DNA from: an uncultured Clostridia bacterium
GTDB lineage: Bacteria; Bacillota; Clostridia; TANB77; CAG-508
Direction: 5' to 3'
DNA length: 55,429 nt
Assembly: GCA_947589065.1 (NCBI GenBank)
Contig: CANPZM010000004.1
Coordinates: 1-55,429 of the forward strand
Shown here: positions 16,752 to 25,521 of the stretch, one piece after another
Position numbering within the stretch: position 1 is the stretch's first letter
Layout of the letters: each line of letters opens with the position of its first letter
Notes under the pieces: model-generated
What the model was told of the DNA's origin: nothing
What the model saw: the letters and a program-made list of their open reading frames with translations, nothing else
The model's database searches: none
Program-made: the position numbers and the translations under genes

Positions 16752-17939
16752 TTATCTATATTGATTTTCTTCTCTATTATATGATTTTAATAAGTGTTCA
16801 ATTTTTTTGTCAATCTCATAAAATATTATATTAGTTTGTAAATCTGGTTTCATTTTCGATATATCGGCAATTAGAGTTCCATTTGTTTGTTCTGGGGTTG
16901 CAGATATTTTTATTCCTAGAACATCGCATTCCATTCTTGCCATATATGCTAAAAATTTATTTGTAATATTATATTGTATACGTTGATGTTCATTTTTTTC
17001 TTTTTCTTCTTCTTTTAGTAATTTCTTATGTTCTTTATTAGCATCATTTGAATCATTATTTATTTTTCCATGTTTTCTCTTATATGTTTCTTCAATAAAT
17101 TTTTCTTTGCTTTCATATCTCATAGGTAAAAATGATGGAAAAGCAACTTTATTTATTCCTTGATGTTTTGCCATACTTAGAAAAATAAATAAACTTAAGT
17201 ATGAATATGGTTCTTGCCTTAAGAAAAGACTTTGATAGTCTTCTGGTATATTTTCTAAGTTATTTAATTGATATCTGCTTCTATTTACTTTTTTTATTTC
17301 TGGTGAATCTTCTTCATATGTTTTTATTCCTTGTATTCCGTATATATAAGCTATGCCATTACTAATTCCATAAGCTATTCTAGGCATTTTTTTCTCAAAA
17401 TCGTTCTTCTTTATTATTAAATTTATCGCTGTTGGCGTTTCTTGAAATTCTTCCTGTTCATCATTTATAATTTCTATGTTGCAACCTTTTAGTGATTGAA
17501 TTTCAGTTATTTTTTTAGGTTCTCTATACATCTCAAATGTTTGATCTTTCAAAAAGTCTGTATATCTATTTACAAATTCTATTGGTTTTAGGAAATCATC
17601 AGCTGTTGCATTTAACCATATTGTTGATATTGCATGAATTAATTTGTCGTAATTATCAAGACATGATGTAATAGGATTTGCCCAATATAAATCGCTTTGG
17701 AAAAAGGTATTTACATATCTTGTTAGAGCCTTTTGAAACTCTTCTAAATTATTGTTTTTTAAATCTAATATTGGTATGTTTTTATTTACTATTACAGTCT
17801 TTTCATCAGTTTTATAATTTAGTGGTCTCACATATTTTAATAATCCTGTTTGTACCATTTTCTTTCCAGCAACTTTTTTCCAAAAGCATTCCATAACTTC
17901 TTGTTCTGAATACGTTTTAGATTTATTCGAATTCAACAT
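16752..17939 (-). CDS. Protein of unknown function downstream of dnaE
   Basis: A 395-residue protein with no recognised domain, signal peptide or membrane helix. The ATG at 17939 was chosen for its GGAGGAG; it overlaps the dnaE end by 17 bp, so it is probably co-translated with dnaE. There is a charged, low-complexity stretch at about 285-320 (KINNDSNDANKEHKKLLKEEEKE). Composition matches the neighbours, so it does not look recently acquired. A replication-related role would be guesswork based on position only. Confidence 0.7.
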   Translation of the reverse strand: MLNSNKSKTYSEQEVMECFWKKVAGKKMVQTGLLKYVRPLNYKTDEKTVIVNKNIPILDLKNNNLEEFQKALTRYVNTFFQSDLYWANPITSCLDNYDKLIHAISTIWLNATADDFLKPIEFVNRYTDFLKDQTFEMYREPKKITEIQSLKGCNIEIINDEQEEFQETPTAINLIIKKNDFEKKMPRIAYGISNGIAYIYGIQGIKTYEEDSPEIKKVNRSRYQLNNLENIPEDYQSLFLRQEPYSYLSLFIFLSMAKHQGINKVAFPSFLPMRYESKEKFIEETYKRKHGKINNDSNDANKEHKKLLKEEEKEKNEHQRIQYNITNKFLAYMARMECDVLGIKISATPEQTNGTLIADISKMKPDLQTNIIFYEIDKKIEHLLKSYNREENQYR

Positions 17940-20900
17940 TTTCTCCTCCAACAATTTCTTTAAATTGCTCTATAATTTCATCTGTTGCAAAAATTGCTCC
18001 ACATGATTTTTTTTCTGCCTTGTCTATTACAAAAACTTTTAAATTTACTCTATCTCCTGAAAAGAATCTAATTGCACCTTTTAATTTATTTTTTTGGTTT
18101 TCGGTTAATTCTGTTATATCTATTAATACTGCATTTTTTCTTTTATGTTCTTCATTATCATTTTCTGAAAATTCTTTGATATTTTGTACAATAATTCTAG
18201 CGTCTTCATCTTCTTTTATACTTAATCTTCCTTCTACTAATACAACATTTTCTTCAATTAATATATTATCACATTTTGAATATATACTGTCAAATACCAC
18301 TATTTCTACATTTCCATATAAATCTTCTACAGTTACAAATGCCATAATTGTATTTCTTTTTGTATATTTTTTCTTAATTGATGTAATTGTTCCTGCATAT
18401 TTTACATTTTGCCCATCTTTAAATCCAGCTATATTTTCTCCATTTAAATCCTTAATTTGAATAGAATTTATATTTGTTTTTCTTTTTATTATGTCTTTTA
18501 TTTTTTCTAATGGGTGTCCTGAAATATAAATTCCAAGCATTTCTTTTTCTTGCATTAACAGTTCTTTTTTATCTAATTCTTTTAAAATTGTGTATTGATA
18601 TTTATTTGTTTCTGGTTCTTCTACTATATCAAACATAGAAACCTGATTTTCTATAGAATTTCTTCCTTTGTTGTTTATTGTGTCTAGTATTTTCTCAAAT
18701 GATGCTAAAAGCGTTGCTCTTGTTTGATTCATTTCATCAAAACATCCAGCTTTAATTAAGCATTCAATGCATTTTTTATTTACTGTTCCACTTTGTATTC
18801 TTTCGCAAAAGTCTGTAAATGATTTGAATTCACCATTTTTATTACGTTCTTCTATAACTGTATCTATTGCTGCAATTCCTACATTTTTTATACTTCCTAG
18901 TCCAAATCTAATTTTTCCATCTTGTACAGTAAATTTGGTATAACTTTTATTTATATCTGGTTTTAATATTTCTATATTTAATCTTTTACATTCATCTATG
19001 TATATTGGAACTTTGTCTAAATTACCTAAATAGCTATTTAATGTGGCAGCCATAAATTCTTCTGGATAATATGCTTTTAAATATGCAGTCCTATATGAAA
19101 CTACAGAATATGCAGCTGCATGAGACTTATTAAATGCATATTTAGCGAATTCAGCCATTTCATCAAATATTTTGTTTGCTGATTTTTCATCTATTCCGTT
19201 TCTAATGCAACCTGGAACTATAACTTTTCCATCTTCATCAACTTGTCCATGTATAAAATATTCTCTTTCTTTTGCCATTACATCAAGTTTTTTCTTTCCC
19301 ATTGCTCTTCTAACTAAATCGGCTCTTCCAAGTGAATATCCTGCTAAATCTCTTACAATTTGCATTACCTGTTCTTGGTAAACCATACAGCCATAAGTAA
19401 CATTTAAAATTGGTTCTAATGCTGGATGTGTATATTCATTGTGTCCTGGATTTTGTTTTCCTTTTACATATCTAGGAATTTGATCCATTGGTCCTGGTCT
19501 ATATAGTGAAACTCCGGCAATTATATCTTCTAAGCAGTCTGGTCTTAATTCTTTCATGAAGTTAGTCATTCCTTGACTTTCAAATTGGAATATTCCAATA
19601 CTTTGTCCCTCTGCCCATAATTTATATACTTTAGGATCATTCATATCTTTGTCATATTCTACATCTATGTTTCTTGTTTGCTTAACTAATTTTTCAGTAT
19701 CAGCAATAACTGTTAAAGTTCTTAATCCTAAAAAGTCCATTTTTAAAAGACCTAATTCTTCTAGTAGTGTCATTGTATATTGTGTTGTAATATTTCCGTC
19801 ATTCAAATAAAGTGGAACATATGTATCTACTGGATCTTTTGTTATTACAATACCACATGCATGCGTTGAGGCTTGTCTAGGTAGTCCTTCTAGTTTTATT
19901 GCTATATCAATTAATTGTTTTACTTGTTCATCTTCTTCATAAACTTTTTTAAATTCAGGATTTTGTTCTAGTGCCTTTGGTATTGTTATATGAACTTCCA
20001 TTGGTATCATTTTTGCTAATTTATCTGTTTCAGCATATGGATAATCTAAAACTCTTCCTACATCACGAATTACCATTCTAGCAGCCATTGTTCCAAAAGT
20101 TATAATTTGTGATACGTGATCTTTTCCATATTTTCTTTCAACATAATCAATTACTTCTTGTCTTCGTTCATAACAGAAATCTACGTCAAAATCTGGCATA
20201 CTAATTCTTTCTGGATTTAAAAATCTTTCAAAAATTAGACCATATTTTATTGGATCTATATCTGTTATTCCAATAGCATATGCTGCAATTGAACCTGCAC
20301 CTGAGCCACGACCTGGTCCAACTGGTATACCAACTGATTTAGCGTAATTTATATAGTCCCAAACAATTAAGAAATAATCTACGTATCCCATTTTTTCAAT
20401 AACTGATATTTCATACTGTAATCTATCTAATATTTCTTTATCTGGATTTTCTCCATATCTTCTTTTTATTCCTTCATTGCATAAATGTTTAAAGTAATCA
20501 GCATGAGTTTCATATTCTTCTGGTACATCATAATTTGGTAATTTTGTTACTCCAAATTCAAAATCGTAATTACATTTTTCCGCTATTTTAACCGTATTTT
20601 CTACTGCATCTGGAAATTCAGAAAAATAATCTGCCATTTCTTGTGGAGATTTAATGTAAAATTCCTCTGTTTCAAATCTCATTCTATCTTCGTCAGACAT
20701 TCTTTTTCCTGTTTGGATACATAGTAAAACTTCATGAAAATAGCTATCTTCTTTTTTTAAATAATGTGCGTCATTTGTTGCCACTAATGGTATATCTAAT
20801 TTTCTGGCAAGTTCAATCAATTTTTGATTTATTAATATCTGTTGTCTTAATCCATTATGTTGAATTTCTATATAATAATCATCCTTAAATACACGTTTAT

Positions 20901-21384
20901 GCCATAATGCAATTTCTTCTGCCTTTTTTTGGTCTCCTTTAATTAAGGCTTGGCTTAAACTTCCTGCTAAGCAAGCACTTAAGCATACTAGTCCCTCACT
21001 ATATTTTTCAAGTATTTCTAAATCTATACGTGGTTTATAATAAAATCCTTCAATAAAAGACAATGAAACTAGCTTGGTCAAGTTTTGATATCCTACTTTA
21101 TTTTTTGCAAGTAAAATCAAATGATTGTAACCACTATCTATGTTTGCTTCTTTATCAAATCTTGAACGTGTTGCGACATAAACTTCACATCCAATAATAG
21201 GTTTTATATCATTTTTTTTGCATTCCTTGTAAAAGTCTACCGCTCCATACATTACCCCATGATCAGTAAGAGCAATTGCTTTCATTCCAAGCTCTTTTGC
21301 TCTTACTGGTAAATCTTTAATTCTACTCATTCCATCTAATAAGCTATATTCACTATGAACATGCAAATGTACAAAATCAGACAT
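17923..21384 (-). CDS. dnaE: DNA polymerase III alpha subunit, DnaE type
   Basis: A 1153-residue replicative polymerase. The ATG at 21384 follows AAGGAG and starts MSDFVHLHVHSEYSLLDG, the normal beginning of the PHP domain. The catalytic aspartates are in PDFDVDFC, followed by the family block GPGRGSGAGSIAAYAIGI. Helix-hairpin-helix and OB-fold regions follow (YAGTITSIKKKYTKRNTIMAFVTVEDLYG). Firmicutes also carry PolC; DnaE extends primers on the lagging strand. The length is normal for DnaE and no break is seen. Confidence 0.97.
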   Translation of the reverse strand: MSDFVHLHVHSEYSLLDGMSRIKDLPVRAKELGMKAIALTDHGVMYGAVDFYKECKKNDIKPIIGCEVYVATRSRFDKEANIDSGYNHLILLAKNKVGYQNLTKLVSLSFIEGFYYKPRIDLEILEKYSEGLVCLSACLAGSLSQALIKGDQKKAEEIALWHKRVFKDDYYIEIQHNGLRQQILINQKLIELARKLDIPLVATNDAHYLKKEDSYFHEVLLCIQTGKRMSDEDRMRFETEEFYIKSPQEMADYFSEFPDAVENTVKIAEKCNYDFEFGVTKLPNYDVPEEYETHADYFKHLCNEGIKRRYGENPDKEILDRLQYEISVIEKMGYVDYFLIVWDYINYAKSVGIPVGPGRGSGAGSIAAYAIGITDIDPIKYGLIFERFLNPERISMPDFDVDFCYERRQEVIDYVERKYGKDHVSQIITFGTMAARMVIRDVGRVLDYPYAETDKLAKMIPMEVHITIPKALEQNPEFKKVYEEDEQVKQLIDIAIKLEGLPRQASTHACGIVITKDPVDTYVPLYLNDGNITTQYTMTLLEELGLLKMDFLGLRTLTVIADTEKLVKQTRNIDVEYDKDMNDPKVYKLWAEGQSIGIFQFESQGMTNFMKELRPDCLEDIIAGVSLYRPGPMDQIPRYVKGKQNPGHNEYTHPALEPILNVTYGCMVYQEQVMQIVRDLAGYSLGRADLVRRAMGKKKLDVMAKEREYFIHGQVDEDGKVIVPGCIRNGIDEKSANKIFDEMAEFAKYAFNKSHAAAYSVVSYRTAYLKAYYPEEFMAATLNSYLGNLDKVPIYIDECKRLNIEILKPDINKSYTKFTVQDGKIRFGLGSIKNVGIAAIDTVIEERNKNGEFKSFTDFCERIQSGTVNKKCIECLIKAGCFDEMNQTRATLLASFEKILDTINNKGRNSIENQVSMFDIVEEPETNKYQYTILKELDKKELLMQEKEMLGIYISGHPLEKIKDIIKRKTNINSIQIKDLNGENIAGFKDGQNVKYAGTITSIKKKYTKRNTIMAFVTVEDLYGNVEIVVFDSIYSKCDNILIEENVVLVEGRLSIKEDEDARIIVQNIKEFSENDNEEHKRKNAVLIDITELTENQKNKLKGAIRFFSGDRVNLKVFVIDKAEKKSCGAIFATDEIIEQFKEIVGGENVEFE

Positions 21385-21406
21385 TTTATCTCCTTTATTG
21401 GCACTA

Positions 21407-21435
21407 TATATATCATATTCTATGTTTTTTTTCAA
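21407..21435 (-). promoter_or_regulatory. Probable dnaE promoter
   Basis: Minus-strand TTGAAA (21435-21430), 17 nt, TATATA (21412-21407), ending about 22 bp before the dnaE start. It is close to the divergent promoter at 21442-21470. Confidence 0.5.
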
Positions 21436-21441
21436 TATTTA

Positions 21442-21470
21442 TTGACAAATCTAAGTTCCCGTACTATAAT
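21442..21470 (+). promoter_or_regulatory. Consensus sigma-A promoter
   Basis: TTGACA (21442-21447), 17 nt, TATAAT (21465-21470): a perfect match in both boxes and spacing, so strong constitutive transcription is expected. It drives the small gene at 21552. Confidence 0.85.
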
Positions 21471-21485
21471 ACAATTTATCCATTA

Positions 21486-21544
21486 ATGTCGACATTGTCG
21501 ACCACCCCATTACGTAAGTAATGCGGACTTTTTGAAAGGGGGTG
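21486..21544 (+). promoter_or_regulatory. Structured 5' leader that may mask the ribosome binding site
   Basis: CACCCC (21503-21508) is complementary to GGGGTG (21539-21544), which contains the Shine-Dalgarno sequence. Between them is the hairpin CATTAC-GTAA-GTAATG (21508-21523) with a GNRA loop. Upstream, GTCGAC-ATT-GTCGAC (about 21488-21502) is another inverted pair. Pairing of CACCCC with GGGGTG would block translation. Confidence 0.4.
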
Positions 21545-21551
21545 TTTCACG

Positions 21552-21767
21552 ATGACGATGTTGTTTTGCATAATAGTACTTATCTCTTCGATTTTTGTTG
21601 CTCTTTATTGTAGTCCGACCTTAGATCCAGGTATTGGCTTTCAGAGTCCACATTTTTGTGGTATTATAGCAACAACAGTCTGCAAAATTCATTTTTTGTG
21701 GTATAGATATTTCTATTGGCAGAAACATCGGCGACGATTACGTATTCCGCGAGGTGCTGTATTCTAA
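21552..21767 (+). CDS. Small membrane protein in a GC-richer cassette, unknown function
   Basis: A 71-residue protein with one strong N-terminal membrane helix (LFCIIVLISSIFVALY), a middle part with cysteines and aromatics, and a basic tail (KHRRRLRIPRG). Four cysteines are spread over the chain. No family was recognised. It has a perfect promoter (21442-21470), AAGGGGG as ribosome binding site, and a strong terminator (21874-21902), so it is very likely a real single-gene unit. Base composition is near 42% GC and it uses CGA, CGG and CGC arginine codons that are rare in the neighbours, which points to acquisition. Candidates include a small toxin or an immunity-type membrane peptide, but nothing proves this. 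Confidence 0.55.
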   Translation: MTMLFCIIVLISSIFVALYCSPTLDPGIGFQSPHFCGIIATTVCKIHFLWYRYFYWQKHRRRLRIPRGAVF

Positions 21768-21873
21768 GTAATTAGGATTCTTAATTTCTATTGAAGGTCT
21801 CAGAAATTAAATAGGCTCTTGCAATTGCGATTATGGTTGTTCGTTTTTTCATTTATCGTGATGTTCTCTCTTT

Positions 21874-21931
21874 AAGCCGGGTACTTGTACCCGGCTTTTT
21901 TTATATAATAGGAAAGTTCTACTTTCCTATT
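21874..21931 (+). terminator. Strong terminator followed by a palindrome
   Basis: AAGCCGGGTAC-TT-GTACCCGGCTT is an 11-bp GC-rich stem followed by a run of Ts. From 21901 the palindrome ATATAATAGGAAAGT...ACTTTCCTATT begins inside the T-tract. It is followed by GTCTGCTTTTGTTCTATA (about 21932-21949), which is the inverse of the GAACAAAAGCGGAC arm of the long repeats. Confidence 0.8.
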
Positions 21932-21944
21932 GTCTGCTTTTGTT

Positions 21945-22181
21945 CTATAATAGTTTTATTATTTCTGAAATGTTTTTTCCTTCCACTTTTGGTATAGATA
22001 AAATTTGAAACTTTGAAACTTTATCTCCAAATTGAATTTCAATTATATCTCCTATTTTTACTTCATAGCTTGGTTTTACAATTTTTCCATTTACTTTTAC
22101 TCTTTGATTGTCAGCAATTTCATTTGCAATGCTTCTTCTTTTTATAATTCTACTCATTTTTAAGAATTTATCTAGTCTCAT
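21945..22181 (-). CDS. rqcP: S4 RNA-binding protein, RqcP-like
   Basis: A 78-residue protein consisting of one S4 domain: MRLDKFLKMSRIIKRRSIAN followed by RVKVNGKIVKPSYEVKIGDII. This matches RqcP (YabO), which binds the 50S subunit and stabilises peptidyl-tRNA while RqcH adds alanine tails to stalled chains. It is the last gene of a minus-strand run with truA and a small membrane protein. Hsp15 is a related family but is longer. The stop codon lies next to a palindrome copy. Confidence 0.82.
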   Translation of the reverse strand: MRLDKFLKMSRIIKRRSIANEIADNQRVKVNGKIVKPSYEVKIGDIIEIQFGDKVSKFQILSIPKVEGKNISEIIKLL

Positions 22182-22222
22182 AATTTCTCCTTTATTTTAG
22201 TGCATATATTCACTATATTAAT

Positions 22223-22603
22223 TTATCTTCTTCTACATCCACATCCAATGTTTTGTGATTGTATGTTATTTAATTGGCTAATTGGATTATTTGTATTATT
22301 TTGATTATTTACATTTAATAAGTTTTCTGCGTTTGTTGTTTGAATTAGTTGATTTAAACAATTATCATCATTTTGGTTGTTAATCCATTGGTTAGTTATC
22401 CATGCAACAATGTAAGAAAGTATTGTATATAAAATTGTGAAAATCAAAAAATTTTCATCAGCAATTGTAAAAGTTATTATTAGTAAAATTGAAAAAGTTA
22501 TTCCCGCTATTTTTATTGGGCTATGTATTAAAGTTTCAGCTATAATAGATAATATTGTTATAGCTACTGGTAAAGCAAAGAATAAAAGTAATATATTGTT
22601 CAT
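22223..22603 (-). CDS. Small membrane protein with Asn/Gln-rich tail (DUF2651-like)
   Basis: A 126-residue protein with three hydrophobic helices in the first 80 residues (including FALPVAITILSIIAETL and FLIFTILYTILSYIVAW). A hydrophilic Asn/Gln-rich stretch follows, ending in the unusual tail IGCGCRRR. The helical part resembles DUF2651 proteins, a tentative match. The tail could bind metal through its two cysteines or be a lipidation-like anchor, but this is speculation. AAAGGA precedes the ATG, and it lies 41 bp upstream of rqcP. Confidence 0.6.
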   Translation of the reverse strand: MNNILLLFFALPVAITILSIIAETLIHSPIKIAGITFSILLIITFTIADENFLIFTILYTILSYIVAWITNQWINNQNDDNCLNQLIQTTNAENLLNVNNQNNTNNPISQLNNIQSQNIGCGCRRR

Positions 22604-22675
22604 TTTTATCTCATTCCTTTCTAGTCAAATAATAATTTTTATATATTTTATTCTTTGTTTCTTTAATTGGTGATT

Positions 22676-23410
22676 TTAATATTCAACTTTTAATAAATAT
22701 AATCCATGAGCTGGTAATGTTTTTCCTGCATTTTCCCTTTTTCCTAATTCTATTATTTCTTTTATTCTTTCTGGTTCCATTTTTCCTAGCCCTACCTCTA
22801 ACAATGTTCCAGATATAATTCTAACCATATTGTATAAAAATCCTGTACCTGTAATTTCTATAATTACTCTTTCTCCCTCTCTTCTAACTTCTCCTTTTAA
22901 AATTTTTCTCACGCTGCTTTTACTACTAGTTCCACTTGCTTTAAATGCTTTAAAATCATGTTCACCTTCAAAATATTTTATTGCTTCATTCATTTTTTTA
23001 TCATCTAATTTAGTCTGTACATGATATTCCAATCCTCTATATATTGCAGTTCCATTTTCTGAATTATTTATTATATATCTATAAGTTTTAGATTTTACAC
23101 AATATCTACTATGAAATCTTTCATCAACTTCTTCAGCAGATTTTATCAATATACTCTTTTTTAATTTGGAATTTATGGCTTTTGCAAATTTTTCAATTTC
23201 TATTTTAGAGTTTGTCTTAAAATTAGCTGTTTGTCCTAAACTATGTACTCCTGCATCTGTTCTTCCTGAAGCAATTAAATCAACTTTTTCTCCTGTTACT
23301 TCTTCAATTGCTTTTTCTATTTCTCCTTGAATATTTAATTTATTCGGTTGTTTCTGCCAGCCATTAAAATTTTTTCCATCATATTCAATAATTAATTTTA
23401 TATTTCTCAT
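22676..23410 (-). CDS. truA: tRNA pseudouridine synthase A
   Basis: A 244-residue enzyme that makes pseudouridine at positions 38-40 of tRNA anticodon arms. The start MRNIKLIIEYDGKNFNGWQKQP is typical. The catalytic aspartate is in the block ASGRTDAGVHSLGQTANF. RYIINNS and GTGFLYNMVRIISGTLLEVG are further conserved blocks. The length is normal. Its neighbours (an S4 protein and a NERD-HRDC protein) are not its usual ABC-transporter companions. Confidence 0.96.
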   Translation of the reverse strand: MRNIKLIIEYDGKNFNGWQKQPNKLNIQGEIEKAIEEVTGEKVDLIASGRTDAGVHSLGQTANFKTNSKIEIEKFAKAINSKLKKSILIKSAEEVDERFHSRYCVKSKTYRYIINNSENGTAIYRGLEYHVQTKLDDKKMNEAIKYFEGEHDFKAFKASGTSSKSSVRKILKGEVRREGERVIIEITGTGFLYNMVRIISGTLLEVGLGKMEPERIKEIIELGKRENAGKTLPAHGLYLLKVEY

Positions 23411-23466
23411 TATTAATAGAATCCCTTTCTTATAATGTACTATTTAGTTAGATTTTATTTTCGTTA

Positions 23467-24438
23467 TTATATTGAGTTTATTATTTTTATAATTTCATTA
23501 CCATGTAATTTAATTTTTATTTCTGATAAAATATCTTGTTCTTTTAGTTCTTGAAGTGATTTTGGCAATGTATCCAATATTTTTTCTAATTCTTCGTTAT
23601 TAAATACATAATAAGCTGGAATTTTTTTCTCTGCACTCTTTTTTCTTCTGTAATCAATTAATTTATTCTTTAATATTTCTATATTGAAATCCTTATTATT
23701 TGTTACATATTCTTCTTCATAATTTTTATTTAAATTTACATTTAAACTTAAAAATTTATTAGCCAATTTTTCCATTTCCTTTTGGGAAAAAATTAAATCT
23801 TTATCAGTATTTTCTTCTATATCTTTTTTTAGAATTCTTGTTAAATTATCTGACCTTATTATTGATTTTTTTATATCTTTTGGTGCATATTTTGTGTTTA
23901 GAATATTTTCTGATTTTGCCATAACAACTAATGTTTTATAATAATTATCAAACCTTTTTTCATATAACTTTTGACCAATGACTGAATGATTTTTTATCCA
24001 TATTTTTTTATAAATCTCTTTTTGTCTTTCTACTTGACGTAGTGGCGAATAAATTCCTGTTTTTATTTTTTGTTTTCCTAAATAATATTCTCTTATGAAA
24101 TCACCATTTTGATTTACTGTTATATTTCCAATTAAATTTTTGCATTCAATAAAATATGTGTGAAGTTTGGTTAATACAATATAATCAATTTGTGCTTTAT
24201 ATTCGTCAATTACTAAATTAATATCATGTAAAACATACATTCCTAAATTAGCATTTTTCAATTCATATGCTATTTCTTTTTCACCTGCTAATCCCAAATT
24301 TGCTAATAATAAATCATTTTTTATCTTTTCGTTATTTGGATATTTTTTTTGTAATTCTTTTAATATTATAATTTTTCTTTCTAATTCACTATCTTCTTTT
24401 AAAAAAATAGTTTCCTTAAAATTTGCAAATAACCCCAT
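23467..24438 (-). CDS. NERD and HRDC domain protein
   Basis: A 323-residue protein. Residues about 55-165 form a nuclease-related (NERD) domain: GLAGEKEIAYEL, a conserved aspartate in DYIVLTKLHTYFIECKN and the IECKN motif (E and K as in the restriction-endonuclease fold). The C-terminal part (about 255-310) is HRDC-like (YRRKKSAEKKIPAYYVFNN, then LPKSLQEL), a nucleic-acid-binding module of RecQ helicases and RNase D. The ATG at 24438 follows GAAGGAG. NERD-HRDC proteins are common in Firmicutes; they probably act on DNA, but their cellular role is unproven. Confidence 0.82.
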   Translation of the reverse strand: MGLFANFKETIFLKEDSELERKIIILKELQKKYPNNEKIKNDLLLANLGLAGEKEIAYELKNANLGMYVLHDINLVIDEYKAQIDYIVLTKLHTYFIECKNLIGNITVNQNGDFIREYYLGKQKIKTGIYSPLRQVERQKEIYKKIWIKNHSVIGQKLYEKRFDNYYKTLVVMAKSENILNTKYAPKDIKKSIIRSDNLTRILKKDIEENTDKDLIFSQKEMEKLANKFLSLNVNLNKNYEEEYVTNNKDFNIEILKNKLIDYRRKKSAEKKIPAYYVFNNEELEKILDTLPKSLQELKEQDILSEIKIKLHGNEIIKIINSI

Positions 24439-24489
24439 AGAATATTCTCCTTCGTTTTGTATCATATCATAACCATATATCCATTTCAA

Positions 24490-24518
24490 TTGATTTTATT
24501 TTTTATGTGTTATATAAT
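24490..24518 (+). promoter_or_regulatory. Promoter of the HAD phosphatase gene
   Basis: TTGATT (24490-24495), 17 nt, TATAAT (24513-24518), ending about 20 bp before the start codon. Confidence 0.6.
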
Positions 24519-24539
24519 GGCATCGTAGGAGAGTTGCTT

Positions 24540-25385
24540 ATGAGTATCAAATTAGTTGCTAGCGATTTAGATGGAACTATTATTAGTGAAAATAATTATA
24601 TTCCTGAATCTAATTTTGAGGCTATTGATATGATGAACAATAAAAATATAAATTTTGCGATTTGTACTGGAAAGTCTTATCCGGTGAGCAAAAATTTATG
24701 CGAAAAATGTAATGCAACTTATGGAATATTTAATAATGGTTCACAAATTTATAATTTAAAAACTGGTGAAAAGATTTTTAATACTAATCTTTTATTTAAT
24801 GATGTAAAAAAATGTTTTGAAATCGCTAAAAAATATCATTTACATGTACATGCTTATAGTGATAATCAATTAGTTACAGAGAGGCTTATGTATTTAGACT
24901 TGCGCAATTTTAAGCTTCAGCATGATTCTGGTTTTGAATTTGTAGTTGTTCCTAATGTTTTAGAGTATATTGAAAAAAATAATTTAGATATTCATCAATT
25001 TATTATATCTAGTTCTTCTTCCCTTAATGATGTTAAAAATGAAATATTAAAAAATATACAAGTATCTGTCTCCCAAATTTCTAAAGTTGGTGAATATAAA
25101 GATAAAATTTTAAATAAAGAGTATGAATACTTATCTATTAGTCCTTTTAATACCAATAAAAGTAATGCCATTAATTTTTTGAGTAATTATTTATCTATAA
25201 ATAAAAATGATATAATGACCATTGGAGATAATTTAAATGATTTAGATATGATTAAAAATTCCGGTATTGGAATAGCAGTAGCTAATGCGTATTCTGAACT
25301 AAAAAATGTTGCAAAATATACAACAAAAAATACTGCTTCAGAAGGTGGTTTTGCTGAAGCAGTATATAAATTTATTGCTAAATAA
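24540..25385 (+). CDS. Cof-type HAD-superfamily phosphatase
   Basis: A 281-residue hydrolase. Motif I is DLDGT with the nucleophile D near residue 9 and the acid two residues on, motif II is TGKS, and motif IV is GDNLNDLDMI. The inserted cap domain between them has the type C2B pattern of Cof/YidA proteins. These act on sugar phosphates, flavin mononucleotide or similar metabolites; substrates cannot be told from sequence. The ATG at 24540 follows TAGGAGA. It is a single gene with its own promoter and a shared terminator. Confidence 0.88.
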   Translation: MSIKLVASDLDGTIISENNYIPESNFEAIDMMNNKNINFAICTGKSYPVSKNLCEKCNATYGIFNNGSQIYNLKTGEKIFNTNLLFNDVKKCFEIAKKYHLHVHAYSDNQLVTERLMYLDLRNFKLQHDSGFEFVVVPNVLEYIEKNNLDIHQFIISSSSSLNDVKNEILKNIQVSVSQISKVGEYKDKILNKEYEYLSISPFNTNKSNAINFLSNYLSINKNDIMTIGDNLNDLDMIKNSGIGIAVANAYSELKNVAKYTTKNTASEGGFAEAVYKFIAK

Positions 25386-25482
25386 TAATAAAAAAGAATA
25401 GTTTTTCTAATCATGTATTTCATGCCAGTTTATGTTTGTAAAATTTTCTTAAAGTATCAACTAAATTTTCATATCATAAATT

Positions 25483-25519
25483 TCAAAAAAACCTTCTTAC
25501 TATTGTTAAGAAGGTTTTT
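25483..25519. terminator. Bidirectional terminator between the HAD gene and cdaA
   Basis: AAAAAACCTTCTTA-CTATTG-TTAAGAAGGTTTTT: a perfect stem with T-tracts on both strands. No palindrome is attached. Confidence 0.85.
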
Positions 25520-25521
25520 CT

